From NCBI GenBank assembly GCA_017853235.1, contig JAFMJX010000039.1, forward strand, positions 1-11,933: a stretch of 11,933 bases of DNA, given 5' to 3'. This stretch comes from Chitinophagaceae bacterium. Its GTDB lineage: Bacteria > Bacteroidota > Bacteroidia > Chitinophagales > Chitinophagaceae. Of this stretch, positions 7,670-11,933 are shown piece by piece (within the stretch, counting starts at the first letter, position 1; each line of letters opens with the position of its first letter). Below the pieces are notes generated by a model that was given only the letters and a program-made list of their open reading frames with translations, was not told where the DNA came from and did no database searches. The position numbers and the translations under genes were made by a program.

Positions 7670-8796
7670 AAAATTGGAAAACCATATTGATATATTTTCT
7701 ATGGAGCCTAGCAGGAGTTGCTTTGATTTTTTTATTTGTGATGGCATGGAAATCCAAAACAGAAAAAAAATTAAGTCACGTACAAGTGGATTTGGTGGGC
7801 GAAACAACAGCAGCATTATTCATGGATGAAGTTGAAATTAATGCTATTTTAAAAGAACAAGGAGTGAAAGAGGGTGTGCCAGTATCAAGTATCAATTTGA
7901 CAAGGGTGGAAAATAATTTAGAAAATATTAAATGGATTAAAAACGCAGAATTATTCATTAACAATCAACAGCAGTTTCAAGTTAATATCGAACAAAGAAT
8001 ACCCATTGCTCGCATTTTTACAGTATCTGGATCTTCATTTTATATTGACAGTGAAGGCAGAAGGCTTCCTTTAAAACAGTTGACTGTATTGCGTTTGCCG
8101 GTATTTACGGGATTTCCTTCCGACAACGATTTATTATCATTATCGGACAGCTTGTTGTTGAAAGATGTTTTATATTTTTCAAAGACGATTCAAAAAGACA
8201 CTTTTTTTACTGCACAAATTGCACAAGTACATATTGAGTCTAATGGGGAGTTTCAGTTGATTCCAACATTAGGGGATCACACTGTTATCATTGGCTCGGT
8301 GGAAAATTTAGAAGATAAATTAAACAGGCTATATACTTTTTATAAGAAAGTATGGGTACATAGCGGAGTGAATGCCTATCAAGTGATTGATTGTAGGTTT
8401 GATCAACAAATAGTGGCTTTAAAAAAAGGAATGCAAGCCATACAGTATGCGCCAGGTACGGTCCCATTTGTGCGCTTAAAGTCGTTGGTGGATTCAGCTT
8501 CAAAAGTAGACACCACTAGGGCAAATGCGAAGCTGCCAAGTTCAGCTGCTATTTCAAAACCAGAAACAAAGGTTTTGAAAGATACAGTCAAGGCAAAACC
8601 GGTTCTAACTAAGACCATTCAAGTGAAGCCCAGTGGTCTAACATCCTTAAAGCCGCCTGTTCAAAAATTGGCAAAAACTAAAAAAATACTGTCTATTAAT
8701 AACAATAAACAAAACAATAAAACGTTAAACAATAAGAAGAAGACTGCAAAGGCCATTATGCCTTCAAAGACGACTTCAAACAACAACAACAACTAA
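7666..8796 (+). CDS. ftsQ: Cell division protein FtsQ (DivIB/FtsQ family) with long basic C-terminal tail
   Basis: Single-pass divisome scaffold protein. A short cytoplasmic N-terminus is followed by one membrane helix (about 7-28) and a periplasmic region. Residues about 38-110 look like the POTRA domain: VDLVGE at 41-46, then INAILKEQGVKEG, NNLENIKWIKNAEL and a strand ending IEQRIPIARI. The beta domain follows to about 268, with FYIDSEGRRLPL (125-136), LPVFTGF (144-150) and YQVIDCRFDQQIVALKKG (238-255). Primary identity is low, as is common for FtsQ, so the call rests on this layout plus position between murC and ftsA. Residues 271-376 form an unusual tail with 22 Lys, one Arg and only 4 acidic residues, ending in five Asn encoded by an AAC repeat. 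By topology the tail should be periplasmic. The start is fixed by the ATGA overlap with murC. Confidence 0.9.
   Translation: MKNWKTILIYFLWSLAGVALIFLFVMAWKSKTEKKLSHVQVDLVGETTAALFMDEVEINAILKEQGVKEGVPVSSINLTRVENNLENIKWIKNAELFINNQQQFQVNIEQRIPIARIFTVSGSSFYIDSEGRRLPLKQLTVLRLPVFTGFPSDNDLLSLSDSLLLKDVLYFSKTIQKDTFFTAQIAQVHIESNGEFQLIPTLGDHTVIIGSVENLEDKLNRLYTFYKKVWVHSGVNAYQVIDCRFDQQIVALKKGMQAIQYAPGTVPFVRLKSLVDSASKVDTTRANAKLPSSAAISKPETKVLKDTVKAKPVLTKTIQVKPSGLTSLKPPVQKLAKTKKILSINNNKQNNKTLNNKKKTAKAIMPSKTTSNNNNN
8476..8793 (+). other. Lys/Asn-rich low-complexity tail of FtsQ
   Basis: Codes for residues 271-376 of FtsQ. I count 22 Lys and one Arg against 4 acidic residues, and no acidic residue after D306. 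The end is dominated by Lys, Asn, Thr and Ser, with runs such as NNNKQNNK and NNKKKTAK. No domain is recognisable and it is probably disordered. The E. coli protein has nothing comparable after its beta domain. Confidence 0.8.
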
Positions 8797-8814
8797 CAAC
8801 TAAAAACATAAAAA
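8773..8814 (+). promoter_or_regulatory. G-free A/C-rich translation leader of ftsA
   Basis: From 8773 to the T of the ftsA ATG (8816) there is no G at all. The stretch covers the 3' end of ftsQ and the 18-base gap, and cannot form G-C pairs within itself, so it should be single-stranded. No Shine-Dalgarno motif is present. The word CTAAAAACA at 8800-8808, six bases before the ATG, recurs before ftsZ. This fits A-rich, Shine-Dalgarno-independent initiation known for Bacteroidota; the functional reading is inference. Confidence 0.5.
8779..8793 (+). repeat. (AAC)5 trinucleotide repeat at the 3' end of ftsQ
   Basis: Five exact AAC units code for the last five Asn of FtsQ, directly before the TAA stop. 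Two more AAC units separated by a T follow in the intergenic leader (AACTAACAACT). Length change here would alter the number of terminal Asn in steps of one without a frameshift. Confidence 0.9.
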
Positions 8815-10215
8815 ATGAGTCAAAACGATTCACCCATCATTGTGGGTCTAGATATTGGTACTACCAAGATTGCTGCCATCGCCGGTAGAAAAAACGAGTT
8901 TGGCAAATTAGAAATTTTAGGATTTGGTCGCGCCAACAGTAATGGAGTGCAACATGGTCAAGTCTTAAATATTGACCAAACTATTAAAGCCATACAGCAA
9001 GCTTTACAAAATTGTCAATTAAGCAATCCTGACTTGGAAATTAACGAAGTGTATGTTGGTATTGCCGGACATCATATTAAAAGTTTACAAACGCGCGGTG
9101 ACCAAGTACGTCAGGACGCAGAAAATGAAATTCAAGCTTGGGAGATTGATCAATTAATCAATAATCAACGTAAAACTTTTATTCCAGCAGGGGATCAAAT
9201 AATAGATGTCATTCCTCAAGAGTTTCATGTAGATAATAATCAAAATATCAAAGATCCAATTGGGGTGAATGGGGTTAAAGTGGGTGCTAACTTTTTAATA
9301 TTAACAGGGGATCGTAACGCGATACGTAATATCAATCGTTCCGTAGAACGCAGTGGATTAACTACTAAGGATTTGGTATTACAACCATTGGCATCGGCAA
9401 GTGCAGTAATGAGTGATATTGATTTAGAAGCAGGAGTTGCCATCTTAGATATTGGTGGAGGTACCAGTGATTTAGCTGTTTTTTATGATGGTATATTGAA
9501 GCATACCGCAGTCATTCCATTTGGAGGTGAAAATATTACCAATGATATTAGAATGGGATTGGGTGTATTGAAAAGCCAGGCTGAAGCCATGAAAGTTCAG
9601 TTTGGAAGTGCATTAGCGGATGAGGCAAAAGCCAATGCCTATGTGACTATTCCAGGTTTAAAAGGAATGCCAGCGAAAGAAATTAGTGTAAAAAGTTTAG
9701 CAGGTATTATTCAAGCAAGAATGAGTGAGATCCTTGATTTTGTTACATATCATTTAAAGCAAGTGGGTTTAGATAGTCGCATGTTAAATGGTGGGGTAAT
9801 TTTAACTGGAGGGGGTTCTCAATTAAAACATTTGATTCAATTGACGGAATATATTACTGGTTTAAATGCACGTATTGGTTTGCCCAATGAGCATTTAGCT
9901 CCTAACCATATTGATGAACTTAAAAAGCCAATGTATTCCACATGTATTGGGTTGATTTTAAAAGGATACAACGATTACGAGCAAAATTATAAGGTATTTA
10001 CAGAGACTTATAAGCGTGTAGAAGTGCCTAAATCTTTGACAGTAAATCAACCTACTGCAGCTAATGGATTAACCAGTCAAAAGGTTGAAAAGCCAGTAGT
10101 AGCAACTACCTTGACCCCTGAACAAATCGAAAAAAGAAAGTCTAAATTCTGGGATCGCTTTAAAAACAACTTAATTGAAATTTTTAGCGAAGAAGAAGAC
10201 AAACCATTGCATTAA
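8815..10215 (+). CDS. ftsA: Cell division protein FtsA (actin-like membrane tether of FtsZ)
   Basis: Cytoplasmic actin-family ATPase that anchors FtsZ filaments to the membrane and recruits later divisome proteins. Its 466 residues hold the phosphate-1 motif GLDIGTTKIA (11-20), the FtsA-specific 1C domain (about 84-165, beginning VGIAGHHIKS), the phosphate-2 motif LDIGGGTSDLAV (211-222) and the adenosine motif ILTGGGSQL (329-337). A linker of about 50 residues, rich in Thr, Pro, Val and Lys, leads to a C-terminal amphipathic helix (about 443-459, containing FWDRFKNNLIEIF), the expected membrane-targeting element. That terminus plus the gene position separates it from MreB and DnaK relatives. 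Length is somewhat above the 420 residues of E. coli FtsA, mostly from the linker. The start ATG lies 18 bases after ftsQ. Confidence 0.97.
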   Translation: MSQNDSPIIVGLDIGTTKIAAIAGRKNEFGKLEILGFGRANSNGVQHGQVLNIDQTIKAIQQALQNCQLSNPDLEINEVYVGIAGHHIKSLQTRGDQVRQDAENEIQAWEIDQLINNQRKTFIPAGDQIIDVIPQEFHVDNNQNIKDPIGVNGVKVGANFLILTGDRNAIRNINRSVERSGLTTKDLVLQPLASASAVMSDIDLEAGVAILDIGGGTSDLAVFYDGILKHTAVIPFGGENITNDIRMGLGVLKSQAEAMKVQFGSALADEAKANAYVTIPGLKGMPAKEISVKSLAGIIQARMSEILDFVTYHLKQVGLDSRMLNGGVILTGGGSQLKHLIQLTEYITGLNARIGLPNEHLAPNHIDELKKPMYSTCIGLILKGYNDYEQNYKVFTETYKRVEVPKSLTVNQPTAANGLTSQKVEKPVVATTLTPEQIEKRKSKFWDRFKNNLIEIFSEEEDKPLH

Positions 10216-10222
10216 GAATTAC

Positions 10223-10233
10223 CCACATTGTGG
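10223..10233. repeat. Short inverted repeat CCACATTGTGG
   Basis: CCACA and TGTGG are perfect inverse complements around a single T, 8 bases after the ftsA stop. As RNA it could only form a 4-pair stem with a 3-base loop (CCAC-ATT-GTGG), followed by an AT-rich run without a clean U tract. It is too weak to call a terminator. It could equally be a small operator or chance. Confidence 0.4.
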
Positions 10234-10284
10234 ATATATATTTTAATGTAAAACGTTGAAATCAAGTAATTTAGGCGCACTAAC

Positions 10285-10303
10285 AACTAACTAACTAACT
10301 AAC
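10285..10303 (+). repeat. (AACT)4.75 tandem tetranucleotide repeat in the ftsZ leader
   Basis: Four exact AACT units plus AAC lie 30 bases before the ftsZ ATG, preceded by TAAC. Being noncoding, unit gain or loss would change leader length by 4 bases. Similar AAC/AACT words occur in the ftsA leader. Confidence 0.9.
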
Positions 10304-10333
10304 CATCTCTCTAACCCATCTAAAAACAAAAGA

Positions 10334-11933
10334 ATGATTCAATTTGACTTACCCAAACAAAAATCATCCATAATTAAAGTCCTCGGTGTAGGCGGCGGCG
10401 GAAGCAATGCCGTTAACTTTATGTTTAAGCAAGATATTGAAGGAGTTGATTTTATTATTTGTAACACCGATTCAAAAGCAATTGAACAAAGTGATGTTCC
10501 AAATAAAATTCAATTAGGACCGCATTTAACTCAAGGGCTAGGAGCTGGTGCAGATCCTTCTGTTGGAAAATTAGCTACTGAAGAATCTTTAGAAGAAATA
10601 AGAAAAATTTTAGAAGTAAATACACGCATGGCATTCATCACTGTGGGTATGGGTGGTGGAACTGGAACAGGTGGTGCTCCCATCATTGCAAAAATTTGTA
10701 AGGATTTAGGCATATTAACAGTGGGTATTGTAACAACCCCGTTTGGTTTTGAAGGGCCTCGTCGTCAAAAGCAAGCTGAAGAAGGAATCAATCAATTAAA
10801 ACCTTTAGTAGATACTTTATTAGTGATTTCAAATGATAAATTACGCGTTCAATATGGTAATTTAAAAATGAAAGAAGCATTCACTAAAGCAGATAATGTA
10901 TTAGCAACTGCGGCCAAGTGTATCACCGATGTGATTAATAGCCGTGGCCATATAATAGTTGACTTTGCCGATGTTTGTACGGTGATGAAAAATGGTGGAG
11001 TAGCTATTTTAGGAAAGTCAGAGGTAGAAGGTGAAAATAGAGCACAAAGGGCTATTGAAGAAGCGTTAAATTCTCCTTTGTTAAATGACAATGATATTAA
11101 AGGCGCAAAATGGATTTTATTAAATATAAATAGTGCCGAAGGCGATCATGAATGCACCATGGATGAATTAGAAACTATTAACGCCTATTTACGTGAGCGT
11201 ACGGGTGAAAATTCTGATGTTATTATGGGTATGGGTTATGACGAAACCTTAGGACAAAAAATTGGAATTACTTTAATTGCAACTGGTTTTGAAGGCAAGG
11301 ATCCATTTAAAAAGGATGAACCAAAAAAAGCGGAGGCTCCTATTGAAGAAAAGATTGTCATGACTTTGGTGACTGAAGAAGCTGCAAAATTGCCAGAAGT
11401 GGCGCCAGTAGCTGAATCTGTTATTGAAGAGCAAATCATTGAGGAGCCAATGAATGAAGTTCATGATGACAATGAAAATGACAATCATTTTGTTTTAGAT
11501 ACCACTTTGGCTTCAGAAAATACAATTGTATTATTTGAATCTGAAGAAATAATAGAAGAGCCAATAGCGCTTCAACAAGTTGAAATGGAAATGGAAGCCC
11601 CTGAAGAAATCGCGGAAGTTTCTATATCAGCTATGGAAAGTATAGAGCTTGAAAGCTATATGCCTTCTTTAATGGAAGAGGAAATACATGAAGGAACAAA
11701 TGAAGAAGCACATGAGGAAGATGTTATGTTGGATGAAATATTAAATGAAGAAGTGGAAGAAGAAATGATAGAGGAAGAAGAAATGTTTGCATTAGACATG
11801 GAAGCTCCTGCTCCTTTAGACTATTCTACTGAATTTATTTTAAGTAAACCCACTAATATTTATGCAGATGCTTCAGAAGATCATTTGGAAGAAGCAGCAG
11901 TGAATGAAGTTTCCGAAGATTTAACACAACAGG
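10334..11933 (+). CDS. ftsZ: Cell division GTPase FtsZ (3' partial)
   Basis: Tubulin homologue that polymerises into the Z-ring. The frame is open from ATG 10334 to the window end: 533 residues with no stop. The GTP-binding half shows GVGGGGSNAVN (18-28), NTDSKA (44-49), the tubulin signature GGGTGTG (107-113), TPFGFEGPRR (135-144) and NDKLRV (167-172). The T7 loop region reads IIVDFADVCTVM (207-218): the two Asp (D210, D213) of the catalytic loop are present, but the preceding conserved Asn is Ile208. The globular core ends near residue 320. Beyond it lies a very acidic, Glu-rich linker of more than 200 residues; the conserved C-terminal peptide that binds FtsA is not yet reached. MIQFDLP is a convincing N-terminus. 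The ATG follows an A-rich stretch and no Shine-Dalgarno site. Confidence 0.97.
   Translation, partial: MIQFDLPKQKSSIIKVLGVGGGGSNAVNFMFKQDIEGVDFIICNTDSKAIEQSDVPNKIQLGPHLTQGLGAGADPSVGKLATEESLEEIRKILEVNTRMAFITVGMGGGTGTGGAPIIAKICKDLGILTVGIVTTPFGFEGPRRQKQAEEGINQLKPLVDTLLVISNDKLRVQYGNLKMKEAFTKADNVLATAAKCITDVINSRGHIIVDFADVCTVMKNGGVAILGKSEVEGENRAQRAIEEALNSPLLNDNDIKGAKWILLNINSAEGDHECTMDELETINAYLRERTGENSDVIMGMGYDETLGQKIGITLIATGFEGKDPFKKDEPKKAEAPIEEKIVMTLVTEEAAKLPEVAPVAESVIEEQIIEEPMNEVHDDNENDNHFVLDTTLASENTIVLFESEEIIEEPIALQQVEMEMEAPEEIAEVSISAMESIELESYMPSLMEEEIHEGTNEEAHEEDVMLDEILNEEVEEEMIEEEEMFALDMEAPAPLDYSTEFILSKPTNIYADASEDHLEEAAVNEVSEDLTQQ
11297..11933 (+). other. Acidic disordered C-terminal linker of FtsZ (continues past the window)
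   Basis: Codes for FtsZ residues from about 322 on. Between K352 and K505 I count 152 residues without any Lys or Arg, of which 51 are Asp or Glu. Short Glu runs such as EEEIHE and EEEMIEEEEM dominate. The first stretch (322-340) is mixed charge with several Lys. The composition points to an extended, negatively charged tether; E. coli has a linker of about 50 residues. Confidence 0.85.

Larger units (their letters stand above)
10216..10333 (+). promoter_or_regulatory. ftsA-ftsZ intergenic leader
   Basis: This 118-base gap is the only sizeable intergenic region in the window. Its first part is AT-rich and starts with a small inverted repeat. A TATATTTT at 10237-10244 and a TAATTTAG at 10267-10274 each match the Bacteroidota -7 consensus TAnnTTTG at 5 of the 6 fixed positions, but neither has a TTG at the expected distance upstream, so a promoter is only possible. 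From 10278 to 10331 there are 54 bases without a single G, including an AACT tandem repeat and the word CTAAAAACA (10320-10328) five bases before the ATG. No Shine-Dalgarno motif is present. Confidence 0.45.

Noticed and set aside
7608..7829. Plus-strand 73-codon frame across the murC-ftsQ junction
   Set aside because: Both flanking genes are intact in other frames over the whole stretch; this is an overlap artefact.
10216..10250. Rho-independent terminator after ftsA
   Set aside because: The only hairpin has four pairs and no proper U run, and ftsZ follows in the same direction.
10849..11091. Minus-strand frames within ftsZ
   Set aside because: They are antisense to highly conserved FtsZ core sequence and show no domain of their own.
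1..11933. A new defence, mobile or biosynthetic system hidden in the window
   Set aside because: Every long stretch is explained by nine standard cell wall and division genes; no transposase, integrase, toxin pair, CRISPR repeat or composition break was seen.

Overview
The window is one uninterrupted stretch of a dcw (division and cell wall) gene cluster, all on the + strand. In order it reads murE (5' end cut off by the window), mraY, murD, ftsW, murG, murC, ftsQ, ftsA, ftsZ (3' end cut off). No tRNA, rRNA, insertion sequence, CRISPR array or foreign island was seen. The longest stretch without a gene is the 118-base gap between ftsA and ftsZ.

Organism: most likely a member of the Bacteroidota, and by protein style probably near the Chitinophagaceae. 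This is inference from reading, not from a search. The reasons are the gene order (murE-mraY-murD-ftsW-murG-murC-ftsQ-ftsA-ftsZ without murF, murB or ddl), the AT-rich sequence, the absence of a Shine-Dalgarno motif before any start, the enlarged periplasmic loop of MraY, and the wording of the FtsZ core. The DNPR motif of MurE predicts meso-diaminopimelate in the peptidoglycan stem peptide, as expected for a Gram-negative member of this phylum.

Layout: positions 1-7669 carry the lipid II pathway. MurC, MurD and MurE are Mur ligases that add the first residues of the stem peptide, MraY makes lipid I, and MurG makes lipid II. The SEDS polymerase FtsW lies among them. Positions 7666-11933 carry the divisome proteins FtsQ (membrane scaffold), FtsA (membrane tether) and FtsZ (cytoskeletal GTPase). 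Gaps are 7, 2 and 2 bases, then a 23-base overlap, 16 bases, a 4-base ATGA overlap, 18 bases and 118 bases. Transcription and translation are therefore probably coupled up to ftsA, and ftsZ may have some input of its own.

Start sites need care. murD has no usable ATG and most likely starts at TTG 2536. murG and murC have in-frame TTG codons upstream, but ATG 5173 and ATG 6305 are better. ftsZ is open to the window end and has no stop codon here.

This is conserved core machinery, and I do not see a new system. The points most worth a second look are an Asn-to-Ile change in the FtsZ T7 loop, a very acidic FtsZ linker of at least 200 residues, a Lys/Asn-rich tail on FtsQ, and the G-free leaders of ftsA and ftsZ that share a 9-base word.
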